A DNA stretch of 64,000 nt from Nocardioides sambongensis (GTDB taxonomy: Bacteria; Actinomycetota; Actinomycetes; Propionibacteriales; Nocardioidaceae), in assembly GCF_006494815.1 (NCBI RefSeq), contig NZ_CP041091.1, positions 62,001-126,000 of the forward strand, given 5' to 3'. Below the pieces are notes generated by a model that saw only the letters and a program-made list of their open reading frames with translations, was not told where the DNA came from and did not search any database. Shown here piece after piece: positions 49,373 through 58,585 of the stretch; positions within the stretch are counted from its first letter, which is position 1, and each line of letters opens with the position of its first letter. A program made the translations under genes and the position numbers.

Positions 49373-49427
49373 CCCGACGATCCCAGCCATGGCGCCGTAG
49401 GGTGGCGCCATGGCTGGGATCGTCGGG
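49373..49427. repeat. Perfect 24-base inverted repeat over the acpS start codon
   Basis: Bases 49373-49396 are the exact reverse complement of 49404-49427, with the loop GTAGGGT between. The right arm contains the acpS ATG (49410) and its first six codons. In the mRNA this would be a very stable hairpin that hides the start codon, unless transcription begins inside it. GTAGGG in the loop is the only ribosome-binding-site candidate. Confidence 0.95.
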
Positions 49428-49769
49428 ATCGGTGTGGACGTCTGCGCCATCGACCGGTTCGCCGCCGCGCTGGAGCGCACCCCGATGCTGGCCGAACGCC
49501 TCTTCGTGGAGGCCGAGCGCGCGCTCCCGGTCGCCTCCCTCGCGGCACGCTTCGCCGCCAAGGAGGCGTTGGCCAAGGCGCTCGGGGCTCCCGGGGACCT
49601 GTCCTGGCACGACGCCGAGGTGGTCCGCGAGGAGTCCGGCCGGCCCGCCCTGGTGCTGCGCGGCACCGTCGCCGCCGCCGCCGAGCGGCTCGGTGTCGGC
49701 CGCAGCCACCTCTCGTTGAGCCACGACGCCGGGATCGCCTCGGCGATGGTGGTGCTGGAGGCCGGATGA
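49410..49769 (+). CDS. acpS: Holo-[acyl-carrier-protein] synthase
   Basis: Transfers the 4'-phosphopantetheine arm from CoA to acyl carrier proteins. 119 residues with the family pair [12 protein letters not shown] (Asp metal ligand) and [13 protein letters not shown] (Glu ligand), then [14 protein letters not shown]. The ATG lies in the right arm of a 24-base inverted repeat. Its stop overlaps the next ATG. It opens the forward block that runs to tsaD. Confidence 0.96.
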   Translation: MAGIVGIGVDVCAIDRFAAALERTPMLAERLFVEAERALPVASLAARFAAKEALAKALGAPGDLSWHDAEVVREESGRPALVLRGTVAAAAERLGVGRSHLSLSHDAGIASAMVVLEAG

Positions 49770-51178
49770 TCCGAGCACACACCGTGGAGCAGGTCCGCTC
49801 CGCCGAGCACGCGCTGATCCGGACGCTGCCCGACGGCACGCTGATGCAGCGCGCCGCGACCGGGCTGGCGCACGCGGTCGCGGACTACCTGGGCTCGGTC
49901 TACGGCCGCACCGCGGTGCTCCTGGTCGGAGCGGGCGACAACGGCGGGGACGCGCTGTACGCCGGAGCCCAGCTGGCGCGCCGCGGCGCAGCCGTCGAGG
50001 CGTGGCTGCTCAGCGAACGGGCCCACCGTGGCGGCGTCGAGGCGCTCCGGACGGCCGGCGGCCGGGTGACGGTCGCGACCTCCTCCCCGCCTCCGGTACG
50101 ACGCCGGCCCGACGTCGTCGTCGACGGGATCGTCGGGATCGGCGGGCGCCCGGGGCTGCGGCCGGCGGCGGTCGCCGCCCTCGACGCGCTGGCCGGTGTC
50201 CCGGTGGTCGCGGTCGACGTGCCCTCGGGTGTCGACGTCGACACCGGTGAGGTCGACGGGCCGCACGTGCGCGCCGACCTGACCGTCACCTTCGGCACCC
50301 ACAAGGTCGCCCACCTGGTCGACCCGGCGGCCGGTGCCGTGGGCGCGCTGCACCTGGTCGACATCGGTCTGGACCCCCACCTGGAGCCGGCCGCGGTCAC
50401 CGCGCTGCGGCCCGAGGACGTGGCCGCCCTGCTGCCGCGGCCACGGTCCGACGCCCACAAGTACACCCGTGGGGTGGTCGGCGTCCGCGCCGGTTCCGCG
50501 ACCTACCCCGGCGCGGCCCGGCTCAGCGTGGCCGGCGCCTCCTGCGGCCTGGCCGGGATGGTCCGCTACGTCGGGCCCGACGAGGCGGCTGCCGCGGTGC
50601 GCGCCGACCATCCCGAGGTGGTCGGGCCGGGTCGGGTGCAGGCCTGGGTGGTCGGGTCGGGCAGCGACGCAGGGGCGGAGACGGCGCTGCGCGAGGCGGT
50701 GGCCGACGACGTGCCGGTGCTGGTGGACGCCGATGCCCTGGCCGCGGTGGAGGTCGTCGCCGGACGCGGCGCCGTGCTGACCCCGCATGCCGGGGAGCTG
50801 GCCCGGATGCTGGACGAGGACCGTGCCGCGATCGAGGCGCGAGGGCTGCACCACGCCCGCCGGGCCGCGGCCCGGTGGCAGGCGGTGGTGCTGCTGAAGG
50901 GGCGCCACACCCTGGTGGCGGCGCCGGACGGGCGCGTCGCGGTGACCACCACCGGCACGCCGTGGCTGGCCACCGCCGGCGCTGGTGACGTGCTCGGCGG
51001 GGTGATCGGCGCGCTGCTGGCCGCCGGCCTCGATCCGTTCGACGCCGCGGCCCTCGGATCGTGGGTGCACGGCGGCGCGGCGACCCTGGCCCGGCGGGAC
51101 GGCCCGATCGTTGCCGGAGACGTCGCGCGCGCCCTGCCCGCGACGCTGGCCACGGTGATGGGACAATCGGGACCATGA
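49766..51178 (+). CDS. nnr: Bifunctional NAD(P)H-hydrate epimerase / ADP-dependent dehydratase
   Basis: Repairs hydrated NADH and NADPH. The N-terminal epimerase (YjeF_N, about residues 1-210) has [18 protein letters not shown] and [16 protein letters not shown]. The C-terminal dehydratase (about residues 215-470) has [23 protein letters not shown] and [18 protein letters not shown]. The product is 470 residues, the standard fusion. It overlaps both acpS and alr by four bases. Confidence 0.96.
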   Translation: MIRAHTVEQVRSAEHALIRTLPDGTLMQRAATGLAHAVADYLGSVYGRTAVLLVGAGDNGGDALYAGAQLARRGAAVEAWLLSERAHRGGVEALRTAGGRVTVATSSPPPVRRRPDVVVDGIVGIGGRPGLRPAAVAALDALAGVPVVAVDVPSGVDVDTGEVDGPHVRADLTVTFGTHKVAHLVDPAAGAVGALHLVDIGLDPHLEPAAVTALRPEDVAALLPRPRSDAHKYTRGVVGVRAGSATYPGAARLSVAGASCGLAGMVRYVGPDEAAAAVRADHPEVVGPGRVQAWVVGSGSDAGAETALREAVADDVPVLVDADALAAVEVVAGRGAVLTPHAGELARMLDEDRAAIEARGLHHARRAAARWQAVVLLKGRHTLVAAPDGRVAVTTTGTPWLATAGAGDVLGGVIGALLAAGLDPFDAAALGSWVHGGAATLARRDGPIVAGDVARALPATLATVMGQSGP

Positions 51179-52317
51179 CCACGAGCCCGGGGAGCCCCGA
51201 GATCATCGTGGATCTGGGTGCCGTCCGGGCCAACGCCCGCCTCCTGGCCGCCCACGCCGGGGTCGACCTGATCGCCGTGGTCAAGGCCGACGGGTACGGC
51301 CACGGGATGGCGCGGGTGGCCCGCGCCGCGGTCGAGGGCGGCGCCGCCTGGCTCGCGGTGGCCACCCCGGAGGAGGCGCTGGAGCTGCGCCGGACCGAGC
51401 CGGACGTGCCGATCCTGTGCTGGCTGACCACGCCGGAGACCGACTACGCCGCCTGCCTGGCGGCCGACCTGGACATCACCGCCTACTCCGTCGCCGAGCT
51501 CGACGCCATCGCCGGCGCGGGTGCGCGCGGTGCCCGGGTCCAGCTCAAGGTGGACACCGGCCTCAACCGTGGCGGTGCGCCGCGCGCCGCGTGGGACGCC
51601 GTCTTCGCCCGGGCCCGGGCGGGGGAGGACGACGGGGCGTGGCGGATCACCGGGATCTGGTCGCACTTCGCCTGCTCCGACGAGCCCGACCATCCGGCCA
51701 ACGACGCCCAGGAGAAGGTCTTCACCGAGGCGCTCGACCTGGCCCGCGCGGCCGGCCTGCGGCCCGACATCGCGCACCTGGCCAACTCGGCGGCGGCGAT
51801 CCTGCGGCCCTCGGCCCGGTTCGACGCGGTGCGCTGCGGCATCGCGCTCTACGGGCTGGACCCGGCGCCGGGCGAGACGCCCGCGATCGGCCTGCGTCCC
51901 GCGATGACGGTGCGGGCGCCGGTGGTGATGGTCAAGGACGTGGCCCCCGGCGCCGGCGTCTCCTACGGGCACCTGTGGACCGCCGACGGACCGACCACCG
52001 TCGGACTGGTGCCGCTCGGCTACGGCGACGGCATCCCGCGGCACGCATCGGCGGACCCGGTGCGCCCCGGCGCCGAGGTGCTGGTCGAGGGGCGTCGCCG
52101 CCCGATCCGCGGCCGGATCTGCATGGACCAGTTCGTCGTGGACCTCTTCGGCGACCGGCCCGAGGTGGGCACCGGGGCCGTGCTGTTCGGGCCCGGTGAC
52201 CGTGGCGAGCCGACCGCCCAGGACTGGGCCGAGGCGTGCGGCACCATCAACTACGAGATCGTCACCAGGATCGGAGGACGCATGTCCCGGACCTACGTCG
52301 ACGAGGGGGCCCGCTGA
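51175..52317 (+). CDS. alr: Alanine racemase
   Basis: PLP enzyme that makes D-alanine for peptidoglycan. The PLP lysine is K37 in AVVKADGYGHG. The second catalytic residue is Tyr in GVSYGHLW. Other blocks: LKVDTGLNRGG, HLANSAAAI, VRCGIALYGLDP, GRICMDQFVVDL. Full length with 380 residues. The stop overlaps the following ATG by one base. Confidence 0.97.
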   Translation: MTTSPGSPEIIVDLGAVRANARLLAAHAGVDLIAVVKADGYGHGMARVARAAVEGGAAWLAVATPEEALELRRTEPDVPILCWLTTPETDYAACLAADLDITAYSVAELDAIAGAGARGARVQLKVDTGLNRGGAPRAAWDAVFARARAGEDDGAWRITGIWSHFACSDEPDHPANDAQEKVFTEALDLARAAGLRPDIAHLANSAAAILRPSARFDAVRCGIALYGLDPAPGETPAIGLRPAMTVRAPVVMVKDVAPGAGVSYGHLWTADGPTTVGLVPLGYGDGIPRHASADPVRPGAEVLVEGRRRPIRGRICMDQFVVDLFGDRPEVGTGAVLFGPGDRGEPTAQDWAEACGTINYEIVTRIGGRMSRTYVDEGAR

Positions 52318-53402
52318 TGGGCGTGCGCGGCCGGGTGCTCGGCTCACTGGCCGGCGTGCTCGGGGTGGCCGCCGCCGGCACGGCCGTCGGGATCGCCCGC
52401 CAGCAGCGCGAGATCAGCCGCCGCGCCGGTTCCGAGATCCCGTTCGGCAGCCTGCGCTCGGAGCCGATCACGGTCGTCGCCGACGACGGCGTACCGCTGC
52501 ACGTCGAGGTGGACGAGGTCGCCGCCGACTCCGCCGGCGGCTTCTTCCGCCGCCACCGCAGCTCTCGGACCGCCCCGGTGACGGTGATCTTCGTGCACGG
52601 CTACTGCCTGCAGATGGACTGCTGGCACTTCCAACGGGCCGCCTACCGCGACCTGGTCCGGACCGTCTACTACGACCAGCGTTCGCACGGTCGCTCGGGC
52701 CGCTCCTCGCGGGAGAACGCGAACTTCGAGCAACTCGGCCGCGACCTCCGCGCGGTGATCGAGGCGACCGTGCCGGACGGCCCGGTGGTGCTGGTCGGCC
52801 ACTCGATGGGCGGCATGTCGATCATCGCGCTCGCCGAGCAGTTCCCCGAACTGATCGGGGACCAGGTGGTCGGCATCGGCCTCATCTCCACCACCGCCGG
52901 CGGACTGGACCCGGGTCGGATGTTCCTGCCGATGGTCCCGGCCCGGCTGAGCGCCCCGTTCAGCCACCGCGCGGTCAGCACCCTGCAGCGCGGGCACCGC
53001 GGGGTGGACCGGCTCCGCCGCCTCGGGCAGGCCGTGGCCACGGTCGCCGTGGACCGGATCGCCTTCGGTCGCGAGGTCCCTCGTGGCTACGTCGAGTTCG
53101 TCGACGACATGCTCTCGCAGACCTCCTTCGAGGTGATCGCGGACTTCTTCCCCCACTTCGCCGGCCTCGACAAGTTCGACCTGATCGAGCTGTTCGGCCA
53201 GGTGCCCACCTCGATCATCTGCGGCACCAAGGACCGGCTGACCTCGATCGGTCACGCCCGCAAGCTGCACAGCCGGATCGACGGCTCCCGCCTGCTGGAG
53301 TGCGAGGGCGCCGGGCACATGGTGATCATGGAGTGCCACGACCTGGTCAACGCCGAGCTCGACCAGCTGGTCTCCGCGGCCGCGGCGGTGCCCAGCCGAT
53401 GA
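52317..53402 (+). CDS. Alpha/beta hydrolase with N-terminal membrane anchor or signal
   Basis: 361 residues. A hydrophobic N-terminal stretch (residues 7-26) suggests membrane attachment. The domain has IFVHGYCLQMDCWHFQR, YYDQRSHGRSGRS, the nucleophile GHSMGGMSIIALAEQ, Asp in CGTKDRLTSI and His in EGAGHMVIMECHD. A hydrolase gene at this position, between alr and tsaE, is widespread in actinobacteria; its role is not known. Overlaps alr and the next gene. Confidence 0.9.
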   Translation: MGVRGRVLGSLAGVLGVAAAGTAVGIARQQREISRRAGSEIPFGSLRSEPITVVADDGVPLHVEVDEVAADSAGGFFRRHRSSRTAPVTVIFVHGYCLQMDCWHFQRAAYRDLVRTVYYDQRSHGRSGRSSRENANFEQLGRDLRAVIEATVPDGPVVLVGHSMGGMSIIALAEQFPELIGDQVVGIGLISTTAGGLDPGRMFLPMVPARLSAPFSHRAVSTLQRGHRGVDRLRRLGQAVATVAVDRIAFGREVPRGYVEFVDDMLSQTSFEVIADFFPHFAGLDKFDLIELFGQVPTSIICGTKDRLTSIGHARKLHSRIDGSRLLECEGAGHMVIMECHDLVNAELDQLVSAAAAVPSR

Positions 53403-54358
53403 CCGCCGCCCCCGATCCGCAGCCCGATCCGGACCGCGGACCCACGATCCGTGAGGTCGGTCCCGAGGCGGCCGCCGAGGTCCTGGCCGTGGTGCGGGCC
53501 GCGTTCGGCGACCGGCCGCCGCTGGACCCGCCCACCGACGCCCTGACCGAGACCGTCGAGAGCCTGGCCGCCAAGCTCGACGCCCTCGGCGGGCTGGTGG
53601 TCGACCTGGACGGCGAACCCGTCGGCGCAGTGGTCCTCGACCCGGTCGACGACGCCGTCTACCTGCGCCGCTTCGGGGTGGCGCCCGCCGCCCGCGGTCA
53701 CGGCGTGGCGCGCCGTCTGGTCGCCGCCGCGGCCGAGGTCGTGGCCCGCCGGTGCCCCGCCGCGGACCGGCTGGTGGTGCTGGCCCGGGAGGAGCTGCCC
53801 CGCACCATCGCCTTCTGGCGCGACAACGGCTTCACCGAGGTCGCCGAGCACGCGCCCTACCGCGAGCTGGCCCGCGCGCTGCCCCGCTGCTACGACGTAC
53901 CGGCGGCCGAGGACATGCGGGACCTGGCGCGTCGGCTCGCTGCGGTGCTGGCTCCGGGCGACGTCCTGGTGCTGACCGGTGAGCTGGGGGCTGGCAAGAC
54001 GACGTTCACCCAGGGGCTGGGGGAGGGCCTGGGCGTCCGCGGCGGGGTCACCTCCCCGACCTTCGTGATCGCCCGGGTGCACCCGTCGCTGACCGCCGGC
54101 CCGGCGCTGGTGCACGTCGACGCCTACCGCCTGGACGGGGCTCCCGAGCTGGACGACCTCGACCTCGATGCGGACCTGGACCGTGCGGTCACCGTGGTGG
54201 AGTGGGGCGAGGGCCTGGCCGAGGCGCTCAGCGACTCGCCCCTGCAGGTGCGCATCGACCGGGCCGTCGCCGCCCCCGACGCGGACCCCGACGACGACCC
54301 GCGCCGCGTGACCGTGCTCCGCCACGGCCCCCGGTGGGCCGGGGTCCGGCTGCCCTGA
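53399..54358 (+). CDS. tsaE: GNAT acetyltransferase fused to TsaE (t6A complex ATPase)
   Basis: 319 residues with two domains. Residues 14-160 form a GNAT acetyltransferase (IREVGPEAAAEVLAVVR, then VYLRRFGVAPAARGHGVARRLV as the acetyl-CoA loop, FWRDNGFTEV). Residues 170-319 are TsaE: P-loop GELGAGKTTFTQGLGEGLG, TSPTFVIARVH, HVDAYRLDG and VVEWGEGL. TsaE drives t6A37 formation on tRNA with TsaB and TsaD, encoded downstream. There is no stop or start between the domains. Function of the GNAT half is unknown; it is distinct from RimI encoded at 55057. Confidence 0.93.
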   Translation: MTAAPDPQPDPDRGPTIREVGPEAAAEVLAVVRAAFGDRPPLDPPTDALTETVESLAAKLDALGGLVVDLDGEPVGAVVLDPVDDAVYLRRFGVAPAARGHGVARRLVAAAAEVVARRCPAADRLVVLAREELPRTIAFWRDNGFTEVAEHAPYRELARALPRCYDVPAAEDMRDLARRLAAVLAPGDVLVLTGELGAGKTTFTQGLGEGLGVRGGVTSPTFVIARVHPSLTAGPALVHVDAYRLDGAPELDDLDLDADLDRAVTVVEWGEGLAEALSDSPLQVRIDRAVAAPDADPDDDPRRVTVLRHGPRWAGVRLP

Positions 54359-54421
54359 GGCGGGAGCCCCGACGGGGTGCCGGTCACTCCTCGCCGCGCG
54401 CGTCGAGGCTAGGCTCGACTC

Positions 54422-55060
54422 GTGCTGCTCGCCTTCGACACCGCGTCCCCGACGGTGACCGTGGCCGTCCACGACGGCGCCCGAGTGATCGCCGAGCGCA
54501 CCAGTGAGCAGACCATGCGGCACGGTGAGCAGCTCGCCCCGCTCATCGAGCAGGCGCTGGCCGAGGCCGGCACCACCCCGGCCGGCCTGACCGCCATCGC
54601 GGTCGGGGTCGGCCCCGGACCCTTCACCGGGCTGCGGGTGGGACTGGTGACCGCGCGCACCCTCGGGCACGTGCTCGGCATCCCGGTGCACGGCGTCTGC
54701 TCCCTGGACGCGCTCGCGGTGCATGCCGTCGCCACCGGCACCGTCGAGGGAGCCTTCCAGGTCGCCACCGACGCCCGCCGCAAGGAGGTCTACCTGGCCG
54801 CCTACGACGGGTCCGGACGTCGCAGCGCCGGGCCGGTCGTGGAACGGCCCGCCGCGGTGGGCACCGACCTGCCGGTGGTGGGGGAGGGCGCGGCGCTCTA
54901 CCCGGACGCCTTCGGCGACCCCCGCGAGCCGCTGCGTCCCGCGGCGGCCTGGATCGCGGTCGCGGTGCACGAAGGGCGCGCCGAGGTCCTGGCCCCGGAG
55001 CCGCTCTACCTGCGGCGCCCCGACGCCGAGATCCCGCGGGCTCCGAAGCCGGTCTCGTGA
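54422..55060 (+). CDS. tsaB: tRNA t6A synthesis protein TsaB
   Basis: Inactive ASKHA-fold partner of TsaD. 212 residues with [34 protein letters not shown] (family signature) and [20 protein letters not shown] at 54422 has no clear ribosome-binding site; a gap of 63 bases separates it from tsaE. The stop overlaps the rimI GTG (GTGA). Confidence 0.95.
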   Translation: MLLAFDTASPTVTVAVHDGARVIAERTSEQTMRHGEQLAPLIEQALAEAGTTPAGLTAIAVGVGPGPFTGLRVGLVTARTLGHVLGIPVHGVCSLDALAVHAVATGTVEGAFQVATDARRKEVYLAAYDGSGRRSAGPVVERPAAVGTDLPVVGEGAALYPDAFGDPREPLRPAAAWIAVAVHEGRAEVLAPEPLYLRRPDAEIPRAPKPVS

Positions 55061-55530
55061 TCCCTGCGGTGCGGCTGCGGCCGGCCGTTCCGGACGACGT
55101 CGCCGCGGTGGCGCGGGTCGACGCGGAGGCCTTCGGGGCCGACGCCTGGTCCGCGACCCTGCTGCGGGACCTGGTCGACGCCGACCTCGCCCGTGGCGAG
55201 CTGGTGCTGGCCGTCGCCGCGGACGGCGGCCTCCTCGGCTATGCCGTGCTCAGCGCGGTCGGCGAGGACGCCGAGCTGCAGCGGATCGCCGTCCTGCCGG
55301 CCGCCCGGCGCCGCGGTGTCGCCGGGGCCCTGCTGGCCGCCGGCCGGGACCGGGTACGGCGGGCCGGCGCCACCCGGCTGCTGCTCGAGGTGCGAGCGGA
55401 CAACGCCGCCGCGCTCGCCCTCTACGCCGGCGAGGGGTTCGCCGAGATCGGGCGGCGACCCCGCTACTACCGCGACGGCACCACCGCCGTGATCCTGGAG
55501 CATCCCATCGACGTCACAATGGAGGCGTGA
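55057..55530 (+). CDS. rimI: Ribosomal-protein-alanine N-acetyltransferase RimI
   Basis: 157-residue GNAT protein that acetylates the N terminus of ribosomal protein S18 in model bacteria. Acetyl-CoA loop: [21 protein letters not shown]-terminal [19 protein letters not shown] is the RimI-type GF(x)xxxxRxxYY. The position between tsaB and tsaD is conserved in actinobacteria. Confidence 0.93.
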   Translation: MIPAVRLRPAVPDDVAAVARVDAEAFGADAWSATLLRDLVDADLARGELVLAVAADGGLLGYAVLSAVGEDAELQRIAVLPAARRRGVAGALLAAGRDRVRRAGATRLLLEVRADNAAALALYAGEGFAEIGRRPRYYRDGTTAVILEHPIDVTMEA

Positions 55531-55532
55531 GC

Positions 55533-56600
55533 ATGCGCGACGAACCCCTGGTCCTCGGCATCGAGACGTCCTGCGACGAGACCGGCGTCGGCATCGTCCG
55601 CGGCCAGACGCTGCTCGCCGACGCGGTCGCCTCGAGCGTGGAGCAGCATGCACGGTTCGGCGGCGTGGTCCCGGAGGTCGCGAGCCGGGCGCACCTGGAG
55701 GCGATGGTGCCGACCATCCAGCGCGCCTGTGACACCGCGGGTGTCGCCCTCGGCGACGTCGACGCGATCGCGGTCACCCACGGCCCCGGTCTCGCCGGAG
55801 CACTGCTGGTCGGCGTCGCCAGCGCCAAGGCGCTCGCGCTCGGGCTCGGGAAGCCGCTCTACGGGGTGAACCACCTCGCCTCCCACGTCGCGGTCGACCA
55901 GCTCGAGCACGGCCCGCTGCCCGAGCCGTGCCTGGCGCTGCTGGTCTCCGGCGGACACTCCAGCCTGCTGCGGGTCACCGACATCACCGGGGACCACGGT
56001 GAGGGTGCCGGCGTGGACCCGATGGGCTCCACGATCGACGACGCGGCGGGTGAGGCGTTCGACAAGGTCGCCCGGCTGCTCGGCCTGCCGTTCCCCGGCG
56101 GCCCGCACATCGACCGGGTGGCCCGGGAGGGCGACAGCGTGGCGATCGACTTCCCGCGCGGGCTGACCAGCCGCCGCGACCTCGAGCGGCACCGGTTCGA
56201 CTTCTCCTTCTCGGGCCTGAAGACCGCGGTCGCCCGGTGGGTGGAGGCGAAAGAGCGCGCCGGCGAGACCGTCCCCGTGGCCGATGTGGCCGCGTCGTTC
56301 CAGGAGGCCGTGTGCGACGTACTGGTCCGCAAGGCGTTGGACGCCGCGGCCAGCGAGGGGATCGAGGACCTGATGATCGGTGGCGGGGTCGCCGCCAACT
56401 CGCGGCTGCGCGCGATGGCCGAGGAGCGGGCGGCGCGTCTCGGCGTCCGGGTGCGGGTGCCCCGACCGGGCCTGTGCACCGACAACGGCGCGATGGTGGC
56501 GGCACTCGGCTCGACGATGGTGGCGCGCGGACGCCACGCCTCGCCGATGGACCTGCCCGCCGACTCGAGCCTTCCGGTCACCGACGTCCTGGCCGGCTGA
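55533..56600 (+). CDS. tsaD: tRNA N6-adenosine threonylcarbamoyltransferase TsaD
   Basis: Catalytic subunit of t6A synthesis. Metal-binding His pair in [10 protein letters not shown], with the ASKHA blocks [69 protein letters not shown] and [11 protein letters not shown]. 355 residues. GGAGG (55521-55525) favours ATG at 55533 over the overlapping GTG at 55527. In many actinobacteria groES-groEL follow; here the operon ends with a terminator. Confidence 0.97.
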   Translation: MRDEPLVLGIETSCDETGVGIVRGQTLLADAVASSVEQHARFGGVVPEVASRAHLEAMVPTIQRACDTAGVALGDVDAIAVTHGPGLAGALLVGVASAKALALGLGKPLYGVNHLASHVAVDQLEHGPLPEPCLALLVSGGHSSLLRVTDITGDHGEGAGVDPMGSTIDDAAGEAFDKVARLLGLPFPGGPHIDRVAREGDSVAIDFPRGLTSRRDLERHRFDFSFSGLKTAVARWVEAKERAGETVPVADVAASFQEAVCDVLVRKALDAAASEGIEDLMIGGGVAANSRLRAMAEERAARLGVRVRVPRPGLCTDNGAMVAALGSTMVARGRHASPMDLPADSSLPVTDVLAG

Positions 56601-56672
56601 GTCAGGTTCCCCGATGGGGGCGCGCAGTAGCCGAGAATCGGTGACTCCAGGCTGAGCCGCCCGACGACACCG

Positions 56673-56700
56673 AGGGCCGGCCACGTCCGTGGCCGGCCCT
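56673..56700. terminator. Bidirectional terminator after tsaD
   Basis: AGGGCCGGCCA and TGGCCGGCCCT form a perfect 11-base stem around the loop CGTCCG. It is placed between tsaD and the convergent secretion-substrate gene ending at 56725. Confidence 0.82.
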
Positions 56701-56724
56701 GGCGTGCATTCGTGCTGAGGACGG

Positions 56725-57996
56725 TCAGTCGATGACGCCCGGATACTGCCCGTCGTCCTCGGTCCAGTCCTCGTCGGCCTCGTAGGTCTGCGCCTCGCGG
56801 TCTCGGTCGTCCTGCTTGCGACCGCGGCCGCCGGCGCTGCCGACACCCGTGCCGCCGCGACCAGCCCCGCCACGTCCGGCGGCACCCGCACCACGCCCGG
56901 CCGCACCAGCACCGCGCCCGGCCGCACCGCGCCCGACCGCCTGACCCGGTACGCCGGCTCCGCCGCGACCGCCCAGCACACCGCTACCCGCCCGCGGGGA
57001 CACCCCGCCGATGGGTCGCGCGGTCGCCTGCCCGGGGACCGCGACCGGCCGTGCCACGGCTGCGTTCGCCGCGGCCCGCGCGCCGATCCCGCCGAGGACG
57101 CCCGCGCCGACACCGGCACCGACCTGGGCCGGTCCGCCGACACCACCGGGTCCGCCGACGCCACCGGGACCGCCGGGGTCGACCGGCTGCACCCCGATCG
57201 GAGTCGACGGGTCGCGGACATCGGGACCGCCGACGTCCGGGTCGCGGACGTCGGGGTCGCGGACATCGGGGTCGCGGACATCGGGGTCGCGCACATCGGG
57301 GTCGCGCACGTCGGGGTCGCGGACATCGGGGTCGCGCACGTCGGGGTCGCGCACGTCGGGGTGGCGGACGTCCGGATCCGTCGGGTACGGGCGGATCGGG
57401 GGCCGCGCTCCGACCGGCGGGACGGTGCCCGGTCCGCGTCCGCCGGGGTCCTCGGTGTCATCGGTCGGCTCGCCGTGGATCTTGGCGAGCACCACGATCG
57501 CCTCCTGGTAGGAGGTGTTGAGGGCGACCACCTTCTGCCGGGCCCGCTCGTCGGCGTCGCCGTAGGCGCTGACCTGCTGCTGGTGGTGCCGCATCTTGTT
57601 GGCGAACACCTTGAGGACCTGCACCTCGTCCTGCTCGTCGGTCATCGGCCCGGGCGTCGGCGCCGGCCCCGGGCTGTCGGGCATGCCGTCGTTGACCGCG
57701 CGGGAGGTGCGCATCTGGGAGGCGACGTCGGTCAGCGCCTCGTTCGCCTCGACCATCAGGACGCGCTGGTCGTGCAGCACCTTCTCGATGCGGCGGAGCT
57801 TGGCCAGCGCCATCCGGGTCACCTCGGAGTCCTCGCCGAACCCGCGACGGATGCCGTCCTTGGCCTTCGTGACCGAGTTCTCGGTGCGCTGCAAGGCGTT
57901 GGCCGCGTTGAGCCAGGCCCGCGCGGACTTCTCGACGTCGGTGGGGTGCATGCCCGTCACCGAACGCCGCAGGTGGTCGATGTTCTGGCCGGGCAT
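56725..57996 (-). CDS. Type VII secretion substrate-like protein with DPDVR repeats
   Basis: 423 residues. Residues 1-165 are strongly helical (HPTDVEKSARAWLNAANALQ, IRRGFGEDSEVTRMALAKL, VLMVEANEALTDVASQM) and resemble PPE/WXG100-type helical hairpins. Residues about 205-265 consist of pentapeptide repeats DPDVR encoded by a 15-base minisatellite. The rest is Gly-rich (GGPGGVGGPGGVGGPAQVG, then GRGAAGRGAGAAGRGAG) with an acidic end. No signal peptide. GGAGG ahead of ATG 57996; overlaps the upstream partner gene by one base (TGATG). I infer a secreted or surface-linked partner pair; no secretion machinery is in the window. Confidence 0.72.
   Translation of the reverse strand: MPGQNIDHLRRSVTGMHPTDVEKSARAWLNAANALQRTENSVTKAKDGIRRGFGEDSEVTRMALAKLRRIEKVLHDQRVLMVEANEALTDVASQMRTSRAVNDGMPDSPGPAPTPGPMTDEQDEVQVLKVFANKMRHHQQQVSAYGDADERARQKVVALNTSYQEAIVVLAKIHGEPTDDTEDPGGRGPGTVPPVGARPPIRPYPTDPDVRHPDVRDPDVRDPDVRDPDVRDPDVRDPDVRDPDVRDPDVRDPDVGGPDVRDPSTPIGVQPVDPGGPGGVGGPGGVGGPAQVGAGVGAGVLGGIGARAAANAAVARPVAVPGQATARPIGGVSPRAGSGVLGGRGGAGVPGQAVGRGAAGRGAGAAGRGAGAAGRGGAGRGGTGVGSAGGRGRKQDDRDREAQTYEADEDWTEDDGQYPGVID
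57211..57375 (-). repeat. 15-base minisatellite coding for DPDVR
   Basis: Eleven head-to-tail units of exactly 15 bases on the plus strand (consensus GTCGCGGACATCGGG, with variants GCGCAC and ACGTC). Inner units differ by one or two changes; the outer ones more. It lies in frame in the gene at 56725. Confidence 0.93.
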
Positions 57997-58460
57997 CAGA
58001 GGTCGCCTCCGGGGTGCTGCTGGGCGTTCTCGTTCGCATGCTGGGTGTTGCTGCCGTGGGTGCCGCTGTCGATCGCCGAGATGAACTCGGTGACCAGCGT
58101 GAAGTCCTCGGCGGCCTGGGCGTCGCTCTCGGTGAGGATGTCGCGGGCCTGCTGGCAGGCGGCGACGAAGTCCTGCAGGTCGGTCTCGACCCCGCCGAGG
58201 GTCTCGTCGACGACCTGGTAGGCCCGGGTGTGGTGGATGCCGAGGCTGGAGGCGTAGTCGCCGCCACCGAAGGAGGTCTCGCTGATCTCGCCCTCCCGCC
58301 GGAACGTCTGACGCTCGTTCTGCTCCAGCTCCTCCTGGACCTGGCTGATCACGCCGCGGATCTCCTCGTCGACGATCTCGATGTCGGAGAGGACCCGCTG
58401 CGGGGTCTTGGCTTGGGTGATGAACGACATCAGGTCGTCCAGGTATGGATTGACTGACAC
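57996..58460 (-). CDS. WXG100/ESX-like helical protein
   Basis: 154 residues, mostly helical, without signal peptide or membrane segment. Helix 1 (IEIVDEEIRGVISQVQEELEQ) leads to a turn SFGGGDYASSLGIHHTRAYQ with FGG in place of WxG, followed by helix 2 (VVDETLGGVETDLQDFVAAC, continuing QQARDIL). An acidic, Gln/Asn-rich tail follows. The form fits type VII secretion substrates, which act as pairs; the partner is probably the product of the overlapping downstream gene. GTG start at 58460. Function unknown. Confidence 0.7.
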   Translation of the reverse strand: MSVNPYLDDLMSFITQAKTPQRVLSDIEIVDEEIRGVISQVQEELEQNERQTFRREGEISETSFGGGDYASSLGIHHTRAYQVVDETLGGVETDLQDFVAACQQARDILTESDAQAAEDFTLVTEFISAIDSGTHGSNTQHANENAQQHPGGDL

Positions 58461-58585
58461 GGCTCTCTGCTCCCCGAGTGCGTGGATCGATGGGATGGCG
58501 ACGCCCGGGTGGATGCCGAACGGCGCGACGTCCGGCCACTTACCCGACGCGATCCGCCTACAAACGCTGCCTCTAGGCTAATCGC

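Noticed and set aside
49373..49427. Inverted repeat considered as the end of an insertion sequence or attachment site
   Set aside because: There is no transposase or integrase nearby and the arms are separated by only seven bases, so it is a hairpin and not a pair of element ends.
48310..49839. Longer coaA reading that would extend to 49839
   Set aside because: The added residues run through acpS on the other strand and have no similarity to pantothenate kinases; ATG 49302 is the natural start.
57211..57375. Regular 15-base repeats considered as a CRISPR array
   Set aside because: Units are directly adjacent without spacers and lie in frame within a coding gene; no cas genes are present.
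56725..58460. Possible toxin-immunity pair
   Set aside because: No known toxin domain or immunity fold can be seen; the larger protein ends in low-complexity sequence and not in a compact toxin domain.
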